A DNA stretch of 22,682 nucleotides, from contig LGRX02012526.1 in assembly GCA_001247695.2 (NCBI GenBank), forward strand, positions 1 through 22,682, read 5' to 3'. The notes under the pieces are model-generated. The model saw nothing but the letters and a program-made list of their open reading frames with translations. It ran no database searches and was not told the origin of the DNA. How positions within the stretch are numbered: position 1 is the first letter of the stretch; the number at the start of each line of letters is the position of its first letter. Source of the stretch: Cymbomonas tetramitiformis (taxonomy: Eukaryota; Chlorophyta; Pyramimonadophyceae; Pyramimonadales; Pyramimonadaceae). This document shows positions 9,055 through 18,720 of the stretch, one piece after another. A program made the position numbers and the translations under genes.

Positions 9055-10173
9055 ATGGCTGAACTGGAGGACGCCGTCATCCTGCGCAAACTGCAAAGCC
9101 TGCATATTGGGGGCAAGTCACCCAAAGTGTCGCGGTTTGCTGTGGACATCGGATGGATCCCAAGCAAGGTCACAGAGGAGTGCAGCACGATGGCGCAGAA
9201 GAGCGCAAAGATCCGTCAGCTGGCTGACAGATTGACAACTCTCGGGTGCACGGTCGACAAGAGGTTGCGAATAATAAGCCTCCGGGGACCGCCTGTGGGC
9301 CCCAGAGAGCTAGCAGGTGGGGTGGCGAGCCCGGTGGACGGCGCGCGGGGGAAACGGCGAGCCGGGGAAGAAGCCGTCATGTGCCAAACGGCGCAGCTCC
9401 CAACCGCGTGTGATAACCGGCACGTGACCGACGCCCGCCTACTGGAGTTGGCGCAACGCGCTTACCGTGACATCAAGCGCCCAAGCATTCGCTCCCTCTT
9501 CACCCCCGACGACTTGTGCACGCTGGGCATACCTGATCAGGCAGGGCGCGCCGGAAAGGATTACAAGGGAAGGATTGACGTGCTCATAGGCCACATGCAA
9601 TCTCTGGGAGTTCAGTTTGATCAAAGGCACCGTGTCATTGCCATCTCCGCTGGCCACCAGATGGAGGCGGCCCCAGTGTTTGCGGAAACAGCGGATGATG
9701 ATTCTCAGCAGGCGAGGATACCCAACAAGAGAATGCGGTATACCCTGGTGGGAGGAGCCGGCGCAGATGGGAATGATACGAACCACGACCTGGCGGACGC
9801 ACGGGCCGTGGGATATATGGGATTGAGTCATTGCGAGGAAGGGGGGTCGTCAGATGCCCCCACCCCAGCCGAAAATGCATACTGGGAGGAGGTGTTGGAT
9901 TTGCCGGACATCCCGGAAGAAGACATCGTGGAGGAGACGGACGAAGGTGGTGATGCGGAGGCGGACCTCCTCTCCATCCCGGACTTTCTTTACGATGTAC
10001 GCCCTGCCGCACCTTGCACACTGGCGGAACACTGGTCTCACTGCCCTGCTCGGACAGGACGTGGAAACGCCTGTGCGTCTTTCGCACTACATCATGTAGT
10101 GCGTATTGTAGTATGTACGTCATGCAACATGCGCAGGGGCATGCAGCGCACGCAGAATATGCACAGAAACTAA
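9055..10173 (+). CDS. N-terminal exon of transposase-like gene, duplicated domain
   Basis: ATG 9055 lies in a good context (GGTGATGGCT). The coding sequence probably uses 9055-9996 (314 codons). A donor at 9997 (TACGAT|GTACGC) pairs with an acceptor at 10198 (ACTCGCAG|GAACTA), phase 0, and leads in frame into the next block. If unspliced, the frame ends at 10173. Two segments of about 55 residues look homologous: about residues 25-75 (ending LGCTVDKRLRIISLRG) and 150-205 (ending LGVQFDQRHRVIAISAG). Both contain a helix, then a Gly/Pro turn, then a predicted beta hairpin, suggesting a small DNA-binding fold. The C-terminal part is acidic (DIPEEDIVEETDEGGDAEAD). The domain itself is not recognised. 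It is placed with the transposase by splice phase and adjacency. Confidence 0.55.
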   Translation: MAELEDAVILRKLQSLHIGGKSPKVSRFAVDIGWIPSKVTEECSTMAQKSAKIRQLADRLTTLGCTVDKRLRIISLRGPPVGPRELAGGVASPVDGARGKRRAGEEAVMCQTAQLPTACDNRHVTDARLLELAQRAYRDIKRPSIRSLFTPDDLCTLGIPDQAGRAGKDYKGRIDVLIGHMQSLGVQFDQRHRVIAISAGHQMEAAPVFAETADDDSQQARIPNKRMRYTLVGGAGADGNDTNHDLADARAVGYMGLSHCEEGGSSDAPTPAENAYWEEVLDLPDIPEEDIVEETDEGGDAEADLLSIPDFLYDVRPAAPCTLAEHWSHCPARTGRGNACASFALHHVVRIVVCTSCNMRRGMQRTQNMHRN

Positions 10174-10198
10174 GCCAGGAGGGGACGGCCACTCGCAG
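9997..10198 (+). other. Inferred intron, transposase-like gene (202 nt)
   Basis: GTACGC donor, ACTCGCAG acceptor, phase 0. Removing it replaces a Cys-rich, poorly structured tail by the long frame that starts upstream of ATG 10220. Confidence 0.45.
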
Positions 10199-11097
10199 GA
10201 ACTAGCTGCAAAGGCGGGCATGGAAATCGAGGTGGAAGAGGCGGCCGCCTTGCTGCTGGCTCATCACGCAGAGGTGACGGTGTACGCGCCGGTGCCGGCG
10301 AAAGAGGTGACGGTGGACCCTCCGGAGGCAGGGAAAGCGGTGACGGTAGACGCGCCGGAGCCAGCGAAAGTGGAGACATTGGACGCGCCAGAGTCGGCCG
10401 AACTCAGTCCCAAAAAGATGGATCCGCTTCTAACGCATGGGCAGGCGAGCCCCCACGGAGTGACGCTGCAGGAAGCTGTGTGGTATTTGCTGGACATGAA
10501 ACGGCGGCAGCAGTGGACAGACGCGCACTTCAACACGTTCATGAAAATCTTGAAGATGCTGCTGGGTGGAGCAACCACCAATTTACCGGGGTCGCTCTGG
10601 CACATGCTACGCCTGATTGGTGCCGAGACCGTGTGGGACTACGCAGTGCATGTGTGTCCGAAGTATCACAGAACGTTTCCAGCAGAGACCAAGAAACCAG
10701 CGCAGGAGAAATGCGGGGTTCCCATCGCGTGGGATGCGGCGGGAGTGCCGGTCGGGTGGTGCGAGGAGGAGAGATACAGTGTGACACGTACGGCGCGGGG
10801 TGAGGTGTACCGCCCGCAGGAGTACTATTTCTACTTCCCGGTGAAACGGCTAGTCAGACGCTGGATGCGCAATGCGAAGTTTGCAAAAATGCGTGCTGAT
10901 ACGCAGGCGAGAGCGCCTACAAATGCATGCGTCATGACCAGCCCGCACGTGGCGCGGATCAACGAGCACAGCACGGTTGGGGGCCGGCTGCTGCAGGAAA
11001 CAGAAAGCACGGATCCCATGAAACCTGGAATGGTTCGGGCTGGAATGGCTGTGGAATACGGTGAGGATGACGCACGGGCGAAGAAGCACGACAAACA
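10199..11097 (+). CDS. Transposase-like gene, zinc-finger region exon
   Basis: The frame runs from the acceptor at 10198 (or, as a separate gene, from ATG 10220) to a strong donor, ACA|GTGAGT, at 11098; unspliced it stops at 11101. The first 70 residues contain four imperfect repeats of about 14 residues built on EVTVDxPExxKA. A helical segment follows, then YAVHVCPKYHRTFP.., later C, GWCEEERY, and YYFYFPVKRLVRRWM. In Tnp2-type and related large transposases, a Cys/His-containing region followed by an aromatic YFP segment and a basic helix precedes the DDE core, and this matches that layout. I cannot confirm it without a profile search. As a stand-alone ORF it would be hypothetical. Confidence 0.55.
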
Positions 11098-11590
11098 GTG
11101 AGTCCAGCCGACACCCAGCACTCCTACTACAACCAAGCCCCCCCCCTCCCCTTGATGTATGTTGAAACAATGGAATGGCTGACCTGAACAGCGCTATGGT
11201 GCAAACGATGCGTTGCACGTGAGGGTGGGGACACACCACCGGGCGTAATGGTGGGAATGTGGCGCGCACGGTGCAGGGGATGGTCCACGAGGTTCGGAGC
11301 GATGCGGAGCGCAGACCTGCACCCTCGGGTACACGCCGCCACAATCTGCAACTCGAACCGTTGCGATGTGCCTTGCTACTAGAATAAGGCTAACCAGTCT
11401 AACGCATGCAGGTGGTCCCCTGCTGCTGGTCTGCTTCTGCAGTGTAGGCGTATGCAAGGTGCACTGCGTCCCGCCTTGCGTGCCGTAGGTTGTACACCTG
11501 CTAGCGTGTCTGGCTGTGAAGGCTTCCCGGTGATTGAAGAAGGGAGGACTGACGGTGCATCCATGCGGGTGTTCGCAGGATCGGGTTAGG
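11098..11590 (+). other. Unresolved intron/short-exon region of transposase-like gene
   Basis: No long frame crosses this region. One fully phase-consistent solution is an exon at 11277-11367: acceptor GTGCAG|GGGATGG, phase 2, and donor GCGAT|GTGCCT, phase 0. It would lead to the acceptor GTTCGCAG|GATCGG at 11578. This would place an Asp at the very end of the short exon. The region should encode the first catalytic Asp if the transposase is intact, but I do not see a clear DG-x-xP-type motif. Confidence 0.3.
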
Positions 11591-13574
11591 ATGGAATTTA
11601 CCGGGCTCGTAATTGTGGTTCCGGGCCCTAGGCAGCACTGGAAGAACAATGACGTGATCCAAGAGCGCCTCGTGAAGGAGCTCAAGGAGTTACGCGACGG
11701 GCACGCTGACGACAAAGGCACGCCGTTCCGAGTATACGATGGTTACTTTGGCAAGTGGCATGATAAGTTCAGTGTGTTTCTGGTGCTGTGCTACTGTGAC
11801 ACCGTTGCGCGGAACGATCTGGGAAGGTTCGCTCCGGTGGCTGCCAGACGCAACGATTACCTGAGCCTGTGGGAGGGCACCCCCGGACCAACTGGTGGGA
11901 TGTATTGCCTAGGCTATGCCAAGCCTATCGCACAAAGCTATTTACCGGACGGGGAGACGGTTCATGCCTGGGACCCGTCGGTGCTATTAACCCAGGAGGA
12001 TCACGAGGAACTAGTCAAGCTAACCCAGGAGGGCGCTGATCCCATGCGGACCGGGCGCTACGGTAAGGGTCCCCTGGAGGCCCTGGAATATTTCACCGCC
12101 ATGTCGGCATACGTGCTGCCTTTCATGCACTGTATGACCTTCGGTGTCGTGAAGAGTACTGTGAAGATGTTCCGCCACAAGGTGCCCAACTGCGATGACA
12201 CGTGCTACTTCAACGCCGCGCAGCTAAAGCAGCTACAGAAGAACGGCAAAGGGCTGTGTGCCCCGCACGACATGCACCGTGAGTACCAGGACGTGGTGCA
12301 ATATGCAGGTAGGTGTGCTGGCAGGCATGATTGCAGGAAAGCTGTTCTTCCCATGCATGCGAGATCTACGTGAATTGTGTGCATAGGCCCGCCCGTTGTA
12401 TGGGTTGACCATTGATTGAATGAACGGTGCATGCATGCTGATGTCGCCCGAAACGCTTGGTTTGTTTGCAGGGAACTACACTATGGAGGACTGGCTCAAC
12501 TTCATTTTGATATTCAGCCCGCTGGTATTCATGGACGTCCTGTGGAGTCTCAACCGAGAGTTGGACAGGGCTTGGTGGAAGCTGAGGGAGGCTGTGATAT
12601 ATTTCATCCGGCAGGTGTGCGCCGGCACAATCGAAGACCGCGCAGAGGCTCGCGCACAAGCGGAGCTGCGTATGAGGGAGTTCGCTGTCATTATTGAGAA
12701 CGAGTGCCCTATGAACATGCTGACGCTGAATCTACGCCTAGCCGTGGTACACTTGTGCAAGCAAGAGGAGAAGGTAGGCGTTGTCAGCTCCAACATCGAG
12801 CTATGGGTGGAGCGCCTGTTGGGGGAGGCGAAGGGGGTGGTGCCGGAGCCGGTGGGGGGGAAGGCCATCGATTCATGCATCGGTAACGCCTACTTGCTGA
12901 AAGACCGTGTAGATGACATGGCCCACTTGTACCCCGGGATCCGGTTCCTTCCAGACTATGTCGCGCACTCGGTGAAAGAGGACGGCCCGGGTTTCCGCGA
13001 TGACCCGGGGCTCACGTGTCACTTCATGGATGTCGGTCATCACATCATCCGCGGTGGCGTGGCTGTATCCGCGCTAAGCGCCGATGCGGAAGGAAGGCTG
13101 CTGCCGGGCCTGGCGGCTTCCTTGCGTGCCATGCACGGTGAGCGATACGAGCTAGAACGGGACGCCTTGGACGTCCTATGTTTTCCACGAATGCGGCACG
13201 GCGACGAGGACTTCACGTCCACGATGTACACCAGGGCAGTAACCAGAATCTCCTACAACGTAGCCTTAGCATCCTCTGAAGCCGATGCATTTGAATACGG
13301 CCGCGTGGAAGCTTACTATCTGATCTGGGACCCGGCCACACATTGCGCTGTGTGCCGTCTAGCCATGGTGACGGCATACCCGACTATCAAAAACGCGCGC
13401 ATGAACAGCCGTGCCGTCTTTGTCTTGAACGAGGATGCCAAACATACCCTGCTGATGCCGGCGTCACGCCTTGAGACCAAGTGTATCTGCCACCGTCCTC
13501 CGGGATTTAAAATCCCCCTCCACGTCATCTACCTTTGGCCAGGAATGAAATCTGCACGATGCTCAAGACCTTAG
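11591..13574 (+). CDS. Tnp2 (CACTA/EnSpm)-like transposase core
   Basis: Exons 11591-12308 and 12472-13574 give 606 residues from ATG 11591. An acceptor at 11578 suggests that coding continues from upstream exons. The order of motifs fits Tnp2-type DDE transposases: VIVVPGPRQ, then LVKELKELRDG, then a hydrophobic strand ending in CYCD (D70, candidate second catalytic Asp) followed by TVARNDLGRF. Next come MHCMTFGVVKS, where the family has its His/Leu-Gly-Val-Val-Lys helix, NYTMEDWLNFILIFSP, and NMLTLNLRLAVVHL, resembling the NxHLL segment near the catalytic Glu. The last 80 residues (EYGRVEAYYLIWDP..LLMPASRLETKC) resemble the beta-rich C-terminal domain in such proteins. It would cut and rejoin element DNA in the nucleus. 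TGTAAC at 13694 is a candidate poly(A) signal. Similarity is by eye; a KDZ-like relative is the main alternative. Confidence 0.65.
12309..12471 (+). other. Intron in transposase core (163 nt)
   Basis: Donor TGCAG|GTAGGT, acceptor TTTGTTTGCAG|GGAAC, phase 1. Removal joins ..VQYA-G-NYTMEDW.. exactly, linking the frame that otherwise stops at 12373 with the one running to 13574. Confidence 0.85.
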
Positions 13575-13790
13575 CAACGGCAAGCTAGAAACCAGCAGCA
13601 TGCGTCCTTCCTTCCTCTCTCCTTATTGCTTCTAGTGTGACCTTACTTGCAAAGCCACGTACTTACCTACCTAGCATATCTGGTAACAGTTATGTAACAT
13701 TCCATGCATGATTGCCACGTGCACTAATCTTGCACACGTGTCCGTATCACAGTGCATCCTGCCTGCCACATGTCCAACCGTGGTCATACC
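13575..13790. other. 3' flank of transposase-like gene
   Basis: Pyrimidine-rich, AT-richer sequence contains TGTAAC at 13694, about 120 bp after the stop. No coding sequence is seen. Confidence 0.5.
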
Positions 13791-14113
13791 GTGGTAAATT
13801 TACCGGTCATATGTGGTAATTTTACCATTGGGGTCAATTTACCGGTCATATGTGGTAATTTTACCATTGGGGGTCAATTTACCGGTCGTAGGGGGGTACC
13901 ATGGTAAATTATATACAGCAATGGTAAACAATAATATATAATTACCGCGCTATAAGTAAATGTGGTAAAATCGTGTTAGAAAAGTGCCAACAGACGAATA
14001 GGAAATTACCCACGGGATTTATATCGCCACTATTAGTGTAATGGTGGTAAAACACCAATTTACCACAATTTACCCCCAGTTTACCACATTTTACCACCAT
14101 TTTACCACGTTTA
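13791..14113. repeat. TTTACC/GGTAAA word array
   Basis: Around twenty TTTACC or GGTAAA words, or one-base variants, occur in both orientations within about 320 bp. Often they face each other as GGTAA(A/T)TTTACC. The left part is a 39-40-bp tandem repeat (ttaccggtcat at 13800 and 13839, variant at 13879). Clusters of short words in both orientations are typical of the subterminal regions of CACTA, hAT and related transposons, where transposase binds. The sequence CACTA-T-TAGTG lies inside it at 14028-14038. Confidence 0.85.
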
Positions 14114-14155
14114 TTTCTCAGTGTGGTTTACGAGATCTGCCTACTCGGGAACCGT

Positions 14156-14530
14156 ATGCCGACAAAGGCGGACGGCGGGAGCCCGGCTATCAAGTCGTTT
14201 ATTATGACGTCTTTGTTAAAGCTTCACGTCAAGAAGGATAGCGCGGTGAATGCGGCGGACTTCGCACACACGGAGGAATCGGTGGGGAAACCCAAGTCCG
14301 TCCTCTGGGTGGAGGGTCGCCACCTCCGACACAGCCACAAGGCGTCGGAGGTGGTGGCCCTCAAACAAAAGAAGATAAAGGAAGCTGCTTTAAAGGTACG
14401 TTAAAGGTTATTTTTTAAGCTTTGGAAAACCAACCAACATGACTTACATTTGCTCCATGGTTTTCCACAGGCGAATGATAAGAAGGATGAGGAAGAAGAA
14501 GGCCAGGCTACGCAGGCGGAGTCGGAATGA
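14156..14530 (+). CDS. Small two-exon Lys/Glu-rich protein (99 aa)
   Basis: Exons 14156-14395 and 14471-14530 join in phase 0 (TTTAAAG|GTACGTT; TTTTCCACAG|GCGAATG). Intron removal carries the frame from AALK into a very acidic C terminus (NDKKDEEEEG) that ends at the TGA 14528-14530. ATG 14156 is the first ATG in frame; the frame is open further upstream into the TTTACC array. The protein is basic in its middle (HLRHSHKASEVVALKQKKIK) and acidic at the end, as in small nuclear or nucleolar proteins. I recognise no family. It starts about 45 bp after the word array, so it may be the first host gene or part of the next repeat element. Confidence 0.55.
14396..14470 (+). other. Intron of small protein gene (75 nt)
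   Basis: AAAG|GTACGT donor, pyrimidine-rich TTTTCCACAG acceptor, phase 0. The intron is T-rich relative to the flanking exons. Confidence 0.75.
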
Positions 14531-14536
14531 ACAATG

Positions 14537-14601
14537 GTGAAATAGACTGTTTATGTTGTGAAATAGACTGGAAAAAGAGGTTTATGATGTGAAATAGACT
14601 G
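14537..14601. repeat. Short repeat gtgaaatagactg x3
   Basis: Exact copies of the 13-mer occur at 14537, 14558 and 14589, directly after the stop codon of the preceding small gene. Confidence 0.85.
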
Positions 14602-14649
14602 GAAACAATAGAACAAACGTTATTACGTATTGTGTATTAAGTTGATGAC

Positions 14650-15960
14650 CAGCATTTCATACGTATAGTATCCCTGTATTATCCTTGTACTATACCTGTG
14701 GAAATAGTATTAGCATTCCATACGTACAGTATCCCTATACTGCCCCACTACTGTGCCTATGGAAAGTAAATATTAATTAAGTTCCATACGTATAGCATCC
14801 CGATATTATCCCTGTATCGTGCCTATGGAAACCATATATATCTACTGGTTCCATACCTATACTATGCCTATAGTAAATAGTTTCCATACGGATAACATAC
14901 GTAGGGAAAGATGTTTTCCATACCTATAATATACGGTTTTCATACGCATGGTATCCCTGGGGGAAAAGCTTTCCGTAGGTATAGTACACCTGCGGAAAAT
15001 GCTCTCCATAAGTATAATAACCGTATGGAATATGAAATCCATAGGGCGGGTCACCCTACGGAAAGAGTTTCCATAGGTATACTCCTGATGCTGTTAACGG
15101 AATCATACGTATAATATCCGTATGGAATACCTTTCCGTAAGTATACAGCACGTATGGAATTGTGTTTCCATAGGTATAGCCATCCTATGGAACAATCTTT
15201 CCCAAAGGTGAGCCACCCAGTGGAAAACCTTTCCATAAGTATGTCGGCCGTATGGAAACCTATTTCCCAAGGGACGCTAAGTGTATGGGCCCGTCTTCCG
15301 TACGCATAATGTCCGTATGGAAAGATCTTTCCCAGGGGATACCATACCTGTGGAAAATGTTCCATAGGTATATCGACCGTATGGAAGATTGCTTCCCAAG
15401 GGATACTACGCCTATGGAGTTCGCTTCCATAGGTACACCGTCCGTATGGAAACAAGTTTCCCAAGGGGTACCATGCCTGGGGAAAAGATTTCCATAGGTA
15501 TGACCTATTAGGTTCCATAGGGCCAGCATAGGGTTATCATAGGGATGGAACAGATCCGTGTGTTTTTCCACAGGGTTTTCCATACGGCTTTCCATAGGAA
15601 GGCTATAGGGATGACATAGGTACGGAAAGCGCTTGATATTCCAGGACTTTCCATTGGGTTTCCATAGGGTTTTCCATACGATATTTTCCATACGATTCCT
15701 TCCATCCCTATGGAAAACGTTCCATAGGTATGGACGCCACAATCATCCCTATGGAATGCCTTGGAAAACCCTATGGAAAGCACAATCACCCTATGGAATG
15801 CCCTGGAAAATAATGAAAACCTTCCCAAGGGTGAGTATAGGGATGGAAACTCAAAATTTTTGTTTTCGAGATAACCTCCAGTATCCATTTTCCCTTTTCC
15901 ATAGGGCTTTTCCATAGGGTTTTCACCTGTTTCCATGCCTATGGAAAGCTTTCCCAAGGG
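14650..15960. repeat. Hairpin array TTTCCATA..TATGGAAA
   Basis: About 1.3 kb is filled with imperfect units of 35-60 bp. Each unit starts with TTTCCATA(G/C)GTAT or a variant and ends with (C/G)CGTATGGAAA, so it can form a stem of about 10 bp. Spacers such as tttcccaaggg recur between units from 15180 on. Frames on both strands in this stretch are translations of the repeat and are not called. The stop codon of the minus-strand gene at 15923 lies inside the array. Confidence 0.9.
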
Positions 15961-18418
15961 TTGCAGATCTGTAGGGCTTGTTGAGCTGAGCGATAGTAAA
16001 CTCACCCATATATTCAAGTGCTCCACTGTGCCCCGCCTCTTCACAAGCTTCGAGAATAGCTTTGATCTCGTCTTGAAAAATAACATCGAAGTCCGTGTCA
16101 AAGGCCCGCATTTGCTCCACCAGCTGGTGACTAACACGTCGCGCCAAGCACATATTGAAACCAGAGTTGGTCTGTGTCGCAGAATATACCTCCTCTGCCC
16201 AAGAATGCAATTTGGAGAAGAGCTTGCTCCAGGCAATGATCCTGATGTCGTGGGTGGCCGCCATGACTTCCTTCATATGATCCAGTATAGGCTGCCTGTC
16301 ACCCTTCCATCGTGACCCACCATAGGCGTCGTTGAACCTGGTTAACATATCTGCCAGTGGCTCTCGAAACTCATCGAATAGTTCAGCAAGCTTCGTCGTG
16401 ATCTTCAACCTGTGGTTTATTTCAGGTGGAATAGTTTTGTACAGGCGATCCATATCCTTACACATTTGCCGCATGATATCTCGGCACTCGTGGGAGGGCT
16501 TGTGCAATCGTGAAAAACGAAATAGTTCTCCTTTGAAGGTCGTCAGCTTGCCAGACGCCATATTGCAACCAGCGCCCAGTTGCATCAGGTGTTTCCCCTC
16601 ACCGTTTTGGGGGATATGGCAAGCGTCGTGGTTATAGAACGGACCGTGAAGTGGTATTAGAAGATCGGGTTGTGACTCGTTGACAAGGAAGACCAACAGT
16701 GTGTCCGCCGGCAGAAACGAGGGATAACTATAACCCGGGGCTCGAAGTTGTTCAGCAAATACACGAACCTTCGCTTGTTGTGCCAGCTCACCAGCAGATG
16801 TCATGGAAGCCGCACTATCCCCTGTGAACCACAACCAGTGCAGAATGCTCCAGCCCAGATTATCGAACGAGTCGGATACCGCACGATACTCACTGGCAGC
16901 AGTGGTATTACTTATCCGTTTTGCTCCTGCGAGTAGACGTGTGGGCGTATCCCCTTCGTTAGGCATAAAAGTACCGAACACTACCATAAGCTTTGAACGA
17001 TACATAGAGCCCTCGTCGGCTTCCGCACCAAAAAACATAAGATGTTCAGCACGAGCCCCAACCCACGACTTCTGCTTGAGCCGGCCCATCAACTGAAAGT
17101 GCACTTTCAGCTGTGTTGGTTTAGGTAAGGGGGCTTCCTGCAACACTTTCTCGTCCGCCCAACCTGTCCAAAACTGCAAAATACGTTGGAACAGCTCGCC
17201 TATTCGATTACCCGCAAGGGAAAAGTCATCCACGATGTGAAAAAGTTCGGAAATGGTTTCGTTGGTATATCGAAAAGTATTCCCACGACCAACGCGGCTC
17301 TCTGTCGTAGCCCTTATGCTTGCTTCCAGGGCAGGTTGTTGGTTGTGCACTTCAGCATCACAAAACGTGACGTCTGCAGTGTCAAGAGCTTCGACTTTTT
17401 CGAGGCGTCGCACTTCTTTTATCAACGTGGAAAACTCATGCTTTGTGACTAATAGCTCCTCCAAGGCCTCATTCCTATCCGCATCAGCTTTGTTTAACTC
17501 ACACGTGAGGTCAACGACTTCTGAGCGGAGTGCACACTGCTGTTGGTCCTGCGGTACACAAGTCACAAATGCAAGGTTATCTAAGAGTTTGCACTTGAAG
17601 AAAAGACTAACATAGTACACAAGGCGAAAGGACTATTGTAATAGTAAAAGGTAGCACCTACGTATCGATATGTATTATTATTTACCCCTCGAGAAAGTTT
17701 AGCTCACCTTATTTTGCACATAAACCTCGCCTCGTGCTCGATCAACGCGTGCAGTGGCCACATCGTTCTTCAAAGAATCCTTCTCGATCTCGAGTCGGTG
17801 TATCTTATCCTTCATTTCCTTTATCTTCTGGTCAGATGTACCACGCGCGGTCTCCGCACGGTTGAGCTTTTGCTTGAGTTGTTCGAACCAAGTGTCACCC
17901 TTAAACTTACTTTTTAGGTAAGTTATCACTTTCAGATCGGAATTAACTAGTTTGGAAGTTGCATATTTCCCTCGCCACTCCGCCACAGAACGCTCGAGAC
18001 GCTGGATACGCTGAGAGGCGTTTCTGACTGCCTTCGCAGGACCTCCTTTCCAGTGTGCGAGTTGGGTTCCGATTAATGTTTGGAGTTGAGATAAACTCCT
18101 TTTGGTGGTGTGTGCATCGCCCGCTTGTTGACACAACGTATCGTTCAACTCGAGAATCTGTGCCTCGCAAACGTCTAACTTCTCGAGTTGAAGAGAAATG
18201 TTTGCTTGGAGCGCTTCGACTTGTTGGACGCTTTCAACCAACTTCAGTGCCTTATCGTCCGAATCGGCCGCATGATCGTGCACTTCTTGTTGGAGAACTA
18301 CAATCTCAGCCTTGAGATGTTCTATCTCGACACTGCTACGTACGAGTGACTGGTGCAACTGGTGGACTGCTGGCACGAATGGAGTGCCTAGGGGCGCGAT
18401 GCGATACTGATGCTCTTC
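15923..18418 (-). CDS. Coiled-coil protein of unknown function
   Basis: On the minus strand, exons 18418-17708 and 17548-15923 are joined in phase 0 (AAATAAG|GTGAGC; TGTACCGCAG|GACCAAC), giving about 778 codons. The first exon has no in-frame ATG: a TAG precedes 18418, with CTAG there serving as a possible acceptor, so the 5' end is missing. The first 300 residues are heptad-rich coiled coil (EIEHLKAEIVVLQQEV; KIKEMKDKIHRLEIEKDSLK). The rest, about 450 residues, is globular, with a His/Cys patch (YNHDACHIP) and long helices near the end. The last residues are encoded by the hairpin array. I recognise no family. A coiled-coil leader before a large globular domain beside structured repeats would fit an element protein, but nothing proves this. 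Confidence 0.65.
17549..17707 (-). other. Intron of coiled-coil gene (159 nt)
   Basis: Minus-strand donor AAG|GTGAGC and acceptor GTACCGCAG|GACCAA, phase 0. Without splicing the first frame stops two codons after the donor (Val-Ser-stop). The second frame would start in weak, T-rich sequence. Confidence 0.8.
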
Positions 18419-18543
18419 CTAGCTTCCACGAGGAAAGTGCTTGATACTGCTTGTTGCATATGCGCCAGGTGCCATCGAGTTGCCCACGTGAGGGTGGAAC
18501 CTCTGGGCTTTCAAGCAAGACGTTCGAACCAATCGCAACTAAC

Positions 18544-18720
18544 ACAGAAACCACCATTAGATATCCAGGGAGTTTGCTGCGTAGTGCTGCCTAGCTTGTC
18601 TTTTAAAAGGGCAATGGCTGTCGCTACATCTAGAGAACGTCCCACGAGTGCCTTGGTGGGGCAGTGCACGCGCTTGCAGGCGTTGCACTTCACCATCCTG
18701 CACCCACCACACAACGAAGG
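18544..18720 (-). CDS. Possible upstream Cys-rich exon of coiled-coil gene
   Basis: The minus-strand frame is preceded by an acceptor-like GTGGTGGGTGCAG. It encodes MVKCNACKRVHCPTKALVGRS, with paired Cys (CxxC, then HC) that could bind zinc. It can be joined in phase 0 through a weak donor (TGT|GTTAGT, about 18543) to the open frame at 18418. Both splice sites are inferred, and the segment may be non-coding. Confidence 0.25.

Noticed and set aside
8741..9055. 104-aa plus-strand ORF before the transposase-like gene
   Set aside because: It has no recognisable domain and ends inside the preferred start region of the next gene. It is more likely leader or spacer sequence.
13791..14113. CRISPR array
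   Set aside because: The repeats are short words in both orientations without constant repeat/spacer lengths, and the locus is eukaryotic.
14857..15742. Frames of 65-160 aa on both strands in the hairpin array
   Set aside because: They translate the repeat itself, with periodic YG/PMG/W motifs, and have no independent support.
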